Assembly (NCBI GenBank): GCA_024401275.1
Contig: JAKSLJ010000002.1
Location: forward strand, 62,001-126,000
Direction of reading: 5' to 3'
From: Bacteroidaceae bacterium
GTDB taxonomy: Bacteria > Bacteroidota > Bacteroidia > Bacteroidales > Bacteroidaceae
DNA length: 64,000 nt
The notes beneath the pieces were generated by a model. That model saw only the letters and a list, made by a program, of their open reading frames with translations, was not told the DNA's origin and did no database searches. Made by a program: the position numbers and the translations under genes. The stretch's first letter is position 1. The number at the start of each line of letters is the position of its first letter. Positions 1 through 7,595 of this stretch are shown here, piece after piece.

Positions 1-78
1 GTACATATCGTCCTGTGCCATCATGTTTGTGATGTTGGTTGTAAGGATGACGAGCAATGAAAGGATCAGTTTTTTCAT
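1..78 (-). CDS. Secreted protein, N-terminus only (truncated by window edge)
   Basis: An ATG at 78-76 on the minus strand opens a frame of 26 codons that runs off the window without a stop. The peptide starts with MKK, continues with a hydrophobic stretch (LILSLLVILTT) and ends MMAQDDMY, which looks like a type I signal peptide cleaved after MMA. No lipobox cysteine is visible. A promoter-like TAACTTTGC lies about 75 bp upstream. The mature protein is outside the window, so no function can be given. Confidence 0.6.
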   Translation of the reverse strand, partial: MKKLILSLLVILTTNITNMMAQDDMY

Positions 79-153
79 AATGATATGCTATTTGGTGTTT
101 TCTTATTTTAAGTTGCTGGTAGTAAAAGCGTGTATAAAGTAGCTTTTTCTGCT

Positions 154-162
154 GCAAAGTTA
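154..162 (-). promoter_or_regulatory. Bacteroidetes-type -7 box upstream of the truncated secreted gene
   Basis: The minus strand reads TAACTTTGC, the commonest -7 box in this window. No good TTG is present at the expected upstream distance, so the -33 half is weak. Confidence 0.45.
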
Positions 163-227
163 AAAGTTCTGTTTTTGTTTATGTGAGGAAAATCCCCACT
201 TTTGCAAAGGAAAAACCCTATTTATGC

Positions 228-1433
228 TTAATCCATACGATTTTTGTAGTCTTCATAGTCGAATTCCCGCAATATTTCCAGGCTTCCGTCTCTATGTTTC
301 ATCGCTATTGCTGGGTGAGAAATGCCGTTGAACATGTGGGTCTTCACAGTTGTGTAGTGAATCATGTCCTCGAAGATTATATCTTCGCCTATCTGGAGAT
401 CGTGGTCAAACAGCCATGAGCCGATAAAGTCACCGGAGAGGCAACTGTTGCCGCCTAGGCGGTAGCGGAAGGATTGGACGCCCGACGATGAATCGTCGGG
501 AACGGTGGTTGCTTTTTCTGCGACAGGAGCTTCTTCTTCTTCTTTGTTTATCGCTTTTGCGCCACGGACAGCCGGTTGGTATGGCATTTCTAGGCAGTCG
601 GGCATGTGGCAGGCGAAGCTTACGTTCAGTATGGCTGTTCGGATGCCGTGGTTCTCCACGATGTCTATGACCTTTGAAACTAACGGACCTGTCTGCCATG
701 CGAAGGCGGAGCCTGGTTCAAGGATTATATGAAGGTTAGGATAACGCTCATGAAGTCCGTTGAGAACGCGAATAAGATGCTCTGTGTCGTAGTCCTTTCT
801 AGTCATTAGATGACCGCCGCCGAGATTTAGCCATTCGAGCTGTGGCAGCCATTTGCCGAACTTCTCTTCAAGATGGGCAAGGGTGCGCTCAAGTGTATAG
901 GAGTCGTCCTCGCAATGGCAATGGCAATGGAAGCCACGTAAGTTAATTGATAATGGAGAATTGATAATTGATAATTCCAATTGATCTGCCGTCACGCCGA
1001 AGCGCGAACCTGGTGCGCAAGGGTTGTAGAGGGCTGTCTCTATCTCCGAATATTCGGGATTTACTCGTATGCCGCAGCTTATCTCGTGATCCGCTTTCAA
1101 GGTTTCAGGACAGAAACGCTCAAACTGCGAGAAAGAGTTGAATGTGATGTGGCTTGAGCAGCGCATGAATTCCGGGAAGTTTTCCTCTGTATAAGCCGGT
1201 GAATAGCTGTGTGCATAGCTGCCGAACTCCTCGTAGGCAAGGCGTGCCTCGTTTGGCGAGCTTGCCGTAGTATGGCTGATGTACTCGCGGAAGATTGGGA
1301 ATGTCTTCCAGAGCGCAAAGGCTTTGAAGGCAAGGATTATCTCAACGTTGGCGCGAGTGGCAACATCTTTTATCAAGGTGAGGTTCTTGCGTAGAAGGTC
1401 TTCCTCGATTATGTAGCAAGGATTAGGAGACAT
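228..1433 (-). CDS. nspC: Carboxynorspermidine/carboxyspermidine decarboxylase
   Basis: A PLP-dependent fold-III decarboxylase that converts carboxy(nor)spermidine to (nor)spermidine in the alternative polyamine pathway; cytoplasmic. The 401-residue protein has the PLP lysine in ILAFKAF (K37), the phosphate-binding GGGH (205-208), EPGSAFAW (239-246) and, near the C-terminus, RLGGNSCLSGDF and EDMIHYT, all typical of NspC. Two segments look inserted relative to the family as I know it: residues 152-166, encoded by an AT-rich repeat, and an acidic low-complexity stretch at about 297-322 (EEEE, then TTVPDDSSSG). The HCHCHCE at 169-175 is coded by a run of CAATGG-like hexamers. aguB lies upstream in the same orientation, 47 bp away, which supports a polyamine operon. 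The start ATG directly follows the repeat-filled spacer. Whether the inserts affect activity is unknown. Confidence 0.9.
   Translation of the reverse strand: MSPNPCYIIEEDLLRKNLTLIKDVATRANVEIILAFKAFALWKTFPIFREYISHTTASSPNEARLAYEEFGSYAHSYSPAYTEENFPEFMRCSSHITFNSFSQFERFCPETLKADHEISCGIRVNPEYSEIETALYNPCAPGSRFGVTADQLELSIINSPLSINLRGFHCHCHCEDDSYTLERTLAHLEEKFGKWLPQLEWLNLGGGHLMTRKDYDTEHLIRVLNGLHERYPNLHIILEPGSAFAWQTGPLVSKVIDIVENHGIRTAILNVSFACHMPDCLEMPYQPAVRGAKAINKEEEEAPVAEKATTVPDDSSSGVQSFRYRLGGNSCLSGDFIGSWLFDHDLQIGEDIIFEDMIHYTTVKTHMFNGISHPAIAMKHRDGSLEILREFDYEDYKNRMD
936..985. repeat. AT-rich ATTGATAAT-type repeat inside the nspC coding region
   Basis: The plus strand carries several close copies of ATTGATAATT/ATTGATAATGG in tandem. 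Closely similar sequence fills the atpH-atpA spacer near 57473-57550. Here it lies in frame within nspC and codes for about 12-15 residues (IINSPLSIN region) between the expected GVTADQL and GFHCHC motifs. Confidence 0.75.
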
Positions 1434-1480
1434 ATACGAATTTACGGATTTACAATTTACGGATTTGTGGATTTACAATT
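1434..1480. repeat. TTTACGGATT/TTTACAATT short-period repeat filling the aguB-nspC spacer
   Basis: The spacer between the aguB stop and the nspC start is almost entirely made of alternating TTTACGGATT and TTTACAATT units. It runs from stop codon to start codon, with no obvious promoter or terminator in it. Confidence 0.7.
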
Positions 1481-2353
1481 TTAGTCGATAAATCTGTTTG
1501 CGAGTGCGCCAAACTCTTCTATGCGACGGTCGCGAAGGAAAGGCCACCAGCGGCGGACGTTCTCCGAGCGCTTCATGTCAACGTCTATCACAACCACTTC
1601 CTCGTCAGTACCGGCGTCGTAGAGCATTTCGCCCTGTGGTCCTGCCACGAAGGAATGTCCCCAGAACTGTATGCCGTTTGTCTGACCGGAAGGGTCTTCC
1701 TCATGTCCGCAGCGGTTTACGGCTATTACAGGCAATCCGTTTGCTACAGCATGACCGCGCTGTACTGTCTGCCATGCTGTGAGCTGTCGCTGCTTCTCGT
1801 CGTCGGTGTCAGAGCTTTCCCAGCCGATGGCGGTAGGGTAGATGAGAAGTTCTGCGCCTTGCAGAGCCATCAGTCGTGCTCCTTCCGGATACCATTGGTC
1901 CCAGCAAACCTGTACGCCAAGTACGCCAACGGAAGTCTTTATTGGATGGAAACCGAGGTCGCCAGGTGTGAAGTAGAACTTCTCGTAGTAAGCAGGGTCA
2001 TCGGGAATGTGCATCTTGCGGTATTTTCCCGCTATGGTTCCGTCATTTTCAAAGACGACAGCCGTGTTGTGGTAAAGACCTGCAGCGCGACGCTCAAAAA
2101 GAGAAGTTACGAGCACGATGCCGAGTTCTTTAGCCAGAGCGCTAAAGTGTTCAGTGGAAGGTCCCGGAATCGGTTCTGCAAGGTTGCATAGCTCCACATT
2201 TTCCGTTTGGCAGAAATAGAGCGAGTTATGCAGTTCCTGCAGCACAACGAGTTTGGCACCTTTCTTGGCAGCCTCATTTATGGCTGTGTCAATGCGCGCG
2301 ATATTGTCGTTTATGTCAGCTGTTTTATACTGCTGTATTATGCCTATTTTCAT
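1481..2353 (-). CDS. aguB: N-carbamoylputrescine amidase
   Basis: A nitrilase-superfamily amidohydrolase that hydrolyses N-carbamoylputrescine to putrescine, CO2 and ammonia, the last step of the agmatine route to putrescine; cytoplasmic. The 290-residue length is typical. The Glu-Lys-Cys triad is visible at E40 (LQELH), K113 (KYRKMHIPDD) and C150 (VCWDQWYPE), and the CWDQWYPEGAR context is characteristic of AguB rather than of general nitrilases. It precedes nspC in the same orientation, and a good Bacteroidetes promoter lies about 45 bp upstream. The agmatine deiminase and arginine decarboxylase genes of the pathway are not in the window. Confidence 0.95.
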   Translation of the reverse strand: MKIGIIQQYKTADINDNIARIDTAINEAAKKGAKLVVLQELHNSLYFCQTENVELCNLAEPIPGPSTEHFSALAKELGIVLVTSLFERRAAGLYHNTAVVFENDGTIAGKYRKMHIPDDPAYYEKFYFTPGDLGFHPIKTSVGVLGVQVCWDQWYPEGARLMALQGAELLIYPTAIGWESSDTDDEKQRQLTAWQTVQRGHAVANGLPVIAVNRCGHEEDPSGQTNGIQFWGHSFVAGPQGEMLYDAGTDEEVVVIDVDMKRSENVRRWWPFLRDRRIEEFGALANRFID

Positions 2354-2395
2354 AATGATTATTCTTCTTTATTTTGGGAAGTCTTATTTTTCGCT

Positions 2396-2426
2396 GCAAA
2401 GTTACGCAAAAAAAAAGAAATAGCAA
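2396..2426 (-). promoter_or_regulatory. Promoter of aguB-nspC
   Basis: The minus strand has CTTG at about 2427-2424, 19 bp, then TAACTTTGC (2404-2396). This fits the Bacteroidetes primary-sigma consensus TTTG-N19-21-TAnnTTTG. The start codon follows about 40 bp downstream. Confidence 0.75.
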
Positions 2427-2542
2427 GTTTTTTGTGGTTATTTTTGATTGTTGTTTTTGGAAATATCTCAGATGTTGGTGGAATACTGGTCTTATGTGTT
2501 AGGATGTTTCCCAAACTAAAGCGGCTGCTATGTGGTTACGGT

Positions 2543-2582
2543 AAAAAAAGTAACGGGGGAGGACTTCACAGCCCTTCCCCGT
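2543..2582 (-). terminator. Intrinsic terminator after glnN
   Basis: On the minus strand the arms ACGGGGAAGG and CCTCCCCCGT pair with one mismatch around a 10-nt loop and are followed by TACTTTTTTT. It lies just beyond the glnN stop and before the aguB promoter. Confidence 0.8.
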
Positions 2583-2616
2583 CGCAAACTTAAACAACCA
2601 ATAAAAGAAATGTTTT

Positions 2617-4806
2617 TTATCTGATGAACAATAGTTCGCGGTACTTTGGAAGTGTCCAGAGTTCGTCGCTAACGATGAGCTCAAGCTTGTCTATCTGGTA
2701 GCGGATTTCGTCCATCTTAGGACAAACTGTGTCGTGATAAGCAACTGCCTTTTCACGCTCGCTGCCGATAATGTTAGCCTTCTTGCGTGCAGAGATGAGC
2801 TCTTCAACACCCTTCTCGATGAGTTCGATGCGCTCTGCAATCTCCTCGATAATCTTGAGGTTGCGTCCGCAGATTACAGCCACCTTCTCTTCTGGGAAGA
2901 TCTGACGCATAGACATTACGTTCTTTGCGAGCTGGCTCTGATAGTGAGTAGCAACCGGAATGATGTGGTTCATTGAAAGGTCGCCGAGTACGCGAGCTTC
3001 AATCTGGATCTTCTTAGTGTAAGTTTCCCACTTAACCTCGTTGCGTGCCTCAAGCTCCTTGAGAGAGAATACGTTCATCTTCTCGAACATCTTCACAGAA
3101 TCCATAGTGAGATACTGGTCGAAGATTACTGGGCAAGATGTCTCGCAGTCGAGTCCGCGTGAAGCTGCTTCCTTCTTCCATTCGTCAGAGTAGCCGTTGC
3201 CGTCGAAGCGGATAGGCTTACAAGTCTTGATGTCCTGACGGAGGATTTCGATGATAGCTGCTGTCTGGTCTTCACCCTTCTTGATGAGTTCGTCAACGCG
3301 CTGCTTGAAGCTTACGAGAGCCTCTGCTACGGCTGTGTTGAGGGCGATCATTGCTGATGCACAGTTAGCCTCAGAACCAACGGCACGGAACTCGAAGCGG
3401 TTACCTGTGAACGCGAATGGAGAAGTACGGTTACGGTCTGTGTTATCGATGAGGAGTTCTGGGATTTCAGGGATATCAAGCTTCATGCCCTTCTTGCCCT
3501 TAACATCGAAGAGATCCTTCTTGTCTGCCTTCTCGATGTGGTCGAGGAGCTCAGAGAGCTGCTTGCCAAGGAATGAAGAGATGATTGCAGGAGGGGCCTC
3601 GTTAGCGCCAAGACGGTGAGCATTTGTTGCGCTCATGATAGAAGCTTTGAGGAGTCCGTTGTGCTTGTAAACACCCATGAGTGTCTCAACAACGAAGACT
3701 GCGAACTGGAGGTTGCCTTCTGGTGTCTTTGCTGGAGCGTGAAGGAGAACGCCTGTATCTGTAGAGAGTGACCAGTTGTTGTGCTTACCAGAACCGTTGA
3801 TGCCTGCGAATGGCTTCTCGTGGAGGAGAACCTGGAAACCGTGCTTGCGAGCAACGCGCTTCATGAGAGACATGAGGAGCATGTTGTGGTCAACAGCGAG
3901 GTTAGTCTCTTCAAAGATAGGAGCAATCTCAAACTGGTTTGGTGCTACCTCGTTGTGGCGAGTCTTGCAAGGAATAGAGAGTTCAAGAGCCTGATACTCA
4001 AGATCCTTCATGAATGCCTGAACGCGCTCTGGAATAGTTCCGAAGTAGTGGTCATCCATCTGCTGGTTCTTTGCAGAGTCGTGGCCCATGAGTGTGCGAC
4101 CAGTAAGCATGAGGTCTGGGCGAGCAGCGTAGAGAGCTTCGTCAACGAGGAAGTACTCCTGCTCCCAACCGAGGTTAGAGATAACCTTTGTTACGCTTGG
4201 ATCAAAGTATTGGCAAACGGCTGTTGCTGCAACATTCACAGCGTGGAGAGCCTTCTTGAGAGGTGCCTTGTAGTCGAGAGCCTCACCTGTATAAGAAATG
4301 AATACTGTTGGAATACAGAGTGTGTCGTCGATGATGAAAACAGGAGATGTTGGGTCCCAAGCTGAGTAACCGCGAGCCTCGAAAGTGTTACGGATACCGC
4401 CTGATGGGAAAGAAGATGCGTCTGGCTCCTGCTGTGCGAGGAGTTTGCCTGAGAACTTCTCGAGCATACCGCCCTTGCCGTCATGCTCTACGAAGGCATC
4501 GTGCTTTTCGGCTGTACCTTCAGTAAGTGGCTGGAACCAGTGAGTATAGTGAGTGACGCCCATGTCCATTGCCCAGAGCTTCATGCCCTTTGCTACCTCG
4601 TCTGCGATAGAGCGGTCGAGAGCAGCGCCATTGTCCATTACGTCAACGAGCTTTGCATATACTTCGGCTGGAAGATACTTGAACATCTTCGCGCGGTCGA
4701 ACACGTACTTTGCGTAAAACTCAGAAGGGCGAGTTGATGCTTTTGCCACTTCTACTGCCTTCTTCTTAGAAGCTTCTTCTACTGCTTTGAATCTTAAGTT
4801 TGCCAT
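2617..4806 (-). CDS. glnN: Glutamine synthetase type III
   Basis: Makes glutamine from glutamate, ammonia and ATP in the cytoplasm. At 729 residues it has GSIII length; GSI and GSII are much shorter. Visible family blocks are RNTFEARGYSAWDPTSP (139-155), NLGWEQEYFLVDEAL (211-225), RHNEVAPNQFEIAPIFEETN (283-302), the glutamate/ATP region INGSGKHNNWSLST (336-349), and NRTSPFAFTGNRFEFRAVGS further on. A terminator follows the gene. The upstream gene in the same orientation encodes an outer-membrane barrel, with 97 bp between them and no clear promoter in that spacer, so co-transcription is possible. Together with asnA this is the ammonia-assimilating set in the window. Confidence 0.97.
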   Translation of the reverse strand: MANLRFKAVEEASKKKAVEVAKASTRPSEFYAKYVFDRAKMFKYLPAEVYAKLVDVMDNGAALDRSIADEVAKGMKLWAMDMGVTHYTHWFQPLTEGTAEKHDAFVEHDGKGGMLEKFSGKLLAQQEPDASSFPSGGIRNTFEARGYSAWDPTSPVFIIDDTLCIPTVFISYTGEALDYKAPLKKALHAVNVAATAVCQYFDPSVTKVISNLGWEQEYFLVDEALYAARPDLMLTGRTLMGHDSAKNQQMDDHYFGTIPERVQAFMKDLEYQALELSIPCKTRHNEVAPNQFEIAPIFEETNLAVDHNMLLMSLMKRVARKHGFQVLLHEKPFAGINGSGKHNNWSLSTDTGVLLHAPAKTPEGNLQFAVFVVETLMGVYKHNGLLKASIMSATNAHRLGANEAPPAIISSFLGKQLSELLDHIEKADKKDLFDVKGKKGMKLDIPEIPELLIDNTDRNRTSPFAFTGNRFEFRAVGSEANCASAMIALNTAVAEALVSFKQRVDELIKKGEDQTAAIIEILRQDIKTCKPIRFDGNGYSDEWKKEAASRGLDCETSCPVIFDQYLTMDSVKMFEKMNVFSLKELEARNEVKWETYTKKIQIEARVLGDLSMNHIIPVATHYQSQLAKNVMSMRQIFPEEKVAVICGRNLKIIEEIAERIELIEKGVEELISARKKANIIGSEREKAVAYHDTVCPKMDEIRYQIDKLELIVSDELWTLPKYRELLFIR

Positions 4807-4903
4807 AAGTTGTATTTAGTTTTTAGTTTTTGGTTTTTATTTTTTTTTGACCACGAGCTGATGTTCGTGACACTGGGGACTTTGAGTGGCTTGGGTGGGC
4901 TCT

Positions 4904-5602
4904 TTAAGGCTTCAGTGTGAAACCTACGACGAAGCCGAGTTTCTCTGTGCTTGGGTTGGCATGAAGACCTGCGAAGACTGGGAGCGAGAAGCTGTCTGTA
5001 ATCTTGAGGTCTTTGCTTGCCTGGAGTGAGATGTCTGTTACGGCAAATCCGTTAGCCTTCGCGTAGAATGATGTGGCGAAAGGAACTGCGCCGATTGATG
5101 CTTCCCAATCAAGTCCGCCAAGTGCGAATGGTGCTTTTGCCTCGATGAAGGTTGAGTAAGCGCGCTTACCATCCTTGTTCACTCCGTCAGCTCCGGCGAA
5201 GTTTGTGTATGCCTGGAGGTTTACTGGACCGAAGTCGTAGCCGATATTTGCTTCAAAGACATGAGCTGTCTTGTGAGCTTCGTATTCGAAGTATCTTGGA
5301 GAACCGACTACACAGAAATAGTCTGTTACGCCAATGTTGAAACCACCAGTGGAGTAGGCGAGGGTGAGATCAATTTCCTTGAGATCGTCGCCGCCCTTGA
5401 GTCCGTAGCTTCCCCAAGCGGAGAGTGATACTCCTTTGTATGAAACACCGAGTGTCGGCTGTATTGCTGCTTCGCCAAGTTCCTGACCACGCCAATGGTA
5501 TGAGCTTACGAAGTCGGCTGATATTTCTGCTTCTACTGTTTCCTGAGCCTTAGCACCTGTTATGAGAGCAAGTGCTGCAAGTGTAATAACAATCTTTTTC
5601 AT
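4904..5602 (-). CDS. Predicted outer-membrane beta-barrel protein
   Basis: 232 residues with a clear signal peptide (MKKIVITLAALALITGAKA, cleavage before QETVEAEI). The mature part alternates hydrophobic and polar residues in short strands rich in Gly, Tyr and Phe (for example SYHWRGQEL, GVSLSAWGSYGL, FEANIGYDF) and ends in a beta-strand-like GFVVGFTLKP, as in small outer-membrane barrels. I do not recognise a specific substrate. It has its own promoter at 5650-5681 and lies directly upstream of glnN, so a role in nitrogen-compound uptake or nitrogen status is a possibility inferred from position only. Confidence 0.75.
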   Translation of the reverse strand: MKKIVITLAALALITGAKAQETVEAEISADFVSSYHWRGQELGEAAIQPTLGVSYKGVSLSAWGSYGLKGGDDLKEIDLTLAYSTGGFNIGVTDYFCVVGSPRYFEYEAHKTAHVFEANIGYDFGPVNLQAYTNFAGADGVNKDGKRAYSTFIEAKAPFALGGLDWEASIGAVPFATSFYAKANGFAVTDISLQASKDLKITDSFSLPVFAGLHANPSTEKLGFVVGFTLKP

Positions 5603-5965
5603 ATTATATTATTGTTTTGGTGTTTTGTGCCATTGTTTTGTTTTCGGGTGCAAAGGTACGACTTTTTGAGTTACAAACAAAAGATTTCTATGGTAAAAAA
5701 CGACAAAAAATCTTACGATTTCGCAGATTGTAAGCATTCTAGGCGCTAAAACTTTACAGTGTGCATAAAAAATGATGAGAAAAGTAATAAATCGTAACTT
5801 TTCTCTCTCTGGTTGCTCTTTGTCAATGGGAAAATATGGATTTTGAGGCGTTGCTTACGGTGTGTGCTGGTTTTACTGTAGTGTTGACATGATTGGAAGT
5901 AGAATGGGTTGAAATGCTTTCAAAGTGAAAGTTAGGCTGCAAAAATGCTTATTTGCGGCACTGAT
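5603..5965. other. Non-coding gap between cdaA and the outer-membrane barrel gene
   Basis: 363 bp with no supportable gene. It holds the leftward promoter at 5650-5681 and a weak hairpin near 5704-5732 (CTTAC/GTAAG arms, followed on the minus strand by ATTTTTTG) that might end leftward transcription. I see nothing convincing in 5740-5940. Confidence 0.6.
5650..5681 (-). promoter_or_regulatory. Promoter of the outer-membrane barrel gene
   Basis: The minus strand shows TTTG (5681-5678), 19 bp, then TACCTTTGC (5658-5650). The start codon is about 48 bp downstream. Confidence 0.8.
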
Positions 5966-6733
5966 TTACTGTGCAACCATCTGTTCAAGCTGCTCTGGAG
6001 TGAGGCGAAGATGGAAACGACCACCTTCTGCAACGGCAATCTTACCGGTTTCCTCAGAAACAACAATGGCAAGTGCATCGCTTTCCTGAGAGATACCAAG
6101 TGCCGAACGATGGCGAAGTCCAAGCTCTTTTGGGATGTCATAGTCGTGACTGACAGGCAAGATACAGCTTGTGGCCTTGATTCTTCCGTTTGAGATAATG
6201 ACAGCTCCGTCGTGGAGTGGGGAGTTCTTAACGAAGATGTTTTCAAGCAGTCGTTGGTTAATCTTTGCGTCAATAACATCGCTTGACTGGATGTATTCGT
6301 CAAGCTTCTGCTCTTTCTCTATAACAATAAGTGCGCCAACCTTGTATCGTGCCATATTAATACATGCCATAACGACAGGCACAAGCTTCTGGTTTGCCTT
6401 TTCGATGTCTTCTTTCTGGTCGGAATGGAGCGAAGTGAGGAACTTCTTTACATTCTCGTTTGAGCCGAGATTGTAGAAGAATTTCTTTATTTCGTCCTGG
6501 AAAATGACAATGAGGGAAATGGCTCCAGCGCTCATGATACCATTCAAGAGAGCACCGAGCATCTTGAAGTTTAGCCATTGACTAAGCAGGTAGATAAGCA
6601 AGAATATGACAATTCCTACGAATACATAAAGCGTGCGCGAGCGACGGAGTATTCTGTATAAGTAGAAAAGTATCAAGGCAACCGCCAAGATGTCGAAGAG
6701 ATCTACCAAACCTATGTTCAGGGCTTTCAGCAT
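5966..6733 (-). CDS. cdaA: Membrane diadenylate cyclase (c-di-AMP synthase)
   Basis: Condenses two ATP into the second messenger c-di-AMP. The 255-residue protein has three N-terminal hydrophobic segments (about 8-26, 34-52 and 58-78), then a DAC (DisA_N) domain with the catalytic DGA motif (D175-A177, in LHDGAVII) and the RHR motif (207-209, in LGLRHRSALG). This is the CdaA layout. It starts 1 bp after the stop of folP, so the two are surely co-transcribed. In other bacteria c-di-AMP controls potassium and osmolyte transport; a trkH gene lies 33 kb away in this window. No CdaR or phosphodiesterase gene is adjacent. Confidence 0.96.
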   Translation of the reverse strand: MLKALNIGLVDLFDILAVALILFYLYRILRRSRTLYVFVGIVIFLLIYLLSQWLNFKMLGALLNGIMSAGAISLIVIFQDEIKKFFYNLGSNENVKKFLTSLHSDQKEDIEKANQKLVPVVMACINMARYKVGALIVIEKEQKLDEYIQSSDVIDAKINQRLLENIFVKNSPLHDGAVIISNGRIKATSCILPVSHDYDIPKELGLRHRSALGISQESDALAIVVSEETGKIAVAEGGRFHLRLTPEQLEQMVAQ

Positions 6734-6734
6734 A

Positions 6735-7523
6735 TTATTTGTATAAGCTTGCTGTTAGAATCTGGCATTCTTTGGCTTCTCTTACATCGTGTACGCGAAG
6801 AATGTCAGCAGCATTTTGCATGAGTGCGATTGTGTTTATTACAGAAGTTCCGTTGAGCGATTCGGTAGGAGTGCAACCGAGTGTCTTGAAAATCATTGAT
6901 TTACGCGAAACACCAACGAGTATCGGCAAATCAAGTTCTCGCAGGAAACTGAGATCTTTCAGTATCTCGAAGTTTTGTTGCAAGGTTTTTCCGAAACCAA
7001 AACCAGGGTCAAGGATGATGTCTTTTGCTCCGAGGTCTCTAAGGTTCTGTACTTTCTCGGCAAAACTGAGTGTCATTTCCTTGATTGTTGGCTTTGTTGA
7101 CATTAATATATAAGGAACACCAAGCTCAGCCACAAGCGGGAACATCTCAGGATCTTCTCCTTCGGAGACATCGTTTATTATCATATCGCCAAACTCCTTG
7201 ACACACATTCTTGCAACACTTGCGCGGAAAGTGTCAACGGAAAGTGGGGTGTTGGGTGCTGCTTCCTTGATGATAGGAAGAGCAAAACGCAAGCGCTCAA
7301 TCTCCTCTTCCTCTGTTGCGAGAATGCAACCAGGACGGGTAGAGCAAGCGCCTACATCTATTATGTCGCCTCCTTCTTTAACAATTTCCAAAGCGCGCTG
7401 GCGGATTTCGTCTTCCGTCTGTTTGCGCGATCCGGAAAAGAAAGAATCTGGAGTACAATTGAGAATGCCCATGATAAGGCATTCTCCTTTGTTTACATTT
7501 GCTATGAAATTAGACAAATTCAT
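6735..7523 (-). CDS. folP: Dihydropteroate synthase
   Basis: Joins p-aminobenzoate to 6-hydroxymethyl-dihydropterin pyrophosphate in folate synthesis; the sulfonamide target. The 262-residue TIM-barrel protein shows the family signatures GILNCTPDSFFSGSR (19-33), DVGACSTRPG (56-65), SVDTFR (95-100) and DPGFGFGK. It is directly upstream of cdaA with a 1-bp gap. No strong promoter is obvious in the 72 bp before it. Confidence 0.96.
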   Translation of the reverse strand: MNLSNFIANVNKGECLIMGILNCTPDSFFSGSRKQTEDEIRQRALEIVKEGGDIIDVGACSTRPGCILATEEEEIERLRFALPIIKEAAPNTPLSVDTFRASVARMCVKEFGDMIINDVSEGEDPEMFPLVAELGVPYILMSTKPTIKEMTLSFAEKVQNLRDLGAKDIILDPGFGFGKTLQQNFEILKDLSFLRELDLPILVGVSRKSMIFKTLGCTPTESLNGTSVINTIALMQNAADILRVHDVREAKECQILTASLYK

Positions 7524-7531
7524 TTACTTCG

Positions 7532-7552
7532 CAAAAATCTAGACTTGTCTAG
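7532..7552 (-). terminator. Possible terminator after the M6 protease
   Basis: The minus strand has CTAGA-CAAG-TCTAG followed by ATTTTTG. A larger dyad (GTAGAGC...GCTCTAC, 7567-7593) lies just before it. The stem is short, so efficiency is uncertain. Confidence 0.45.
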
Positions 7553-7595
7553 TTCGTTCTAGTTAGGTAGAGCATGAGTGAACTCAGCTCTACTC

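Noticed and set aside
2207-2593. 128-codon plus-strand frame around the aguB promoter
   Set aside because: Starts inside aguB antisense and runs through its promoter and the glnN terminator.
4844-4886. Terminator in the spacer before glnN
   Set aside because: A CACGA/TCGTG stem exists, but on the transcribed (minus) strand it is followed by an A run, not T.
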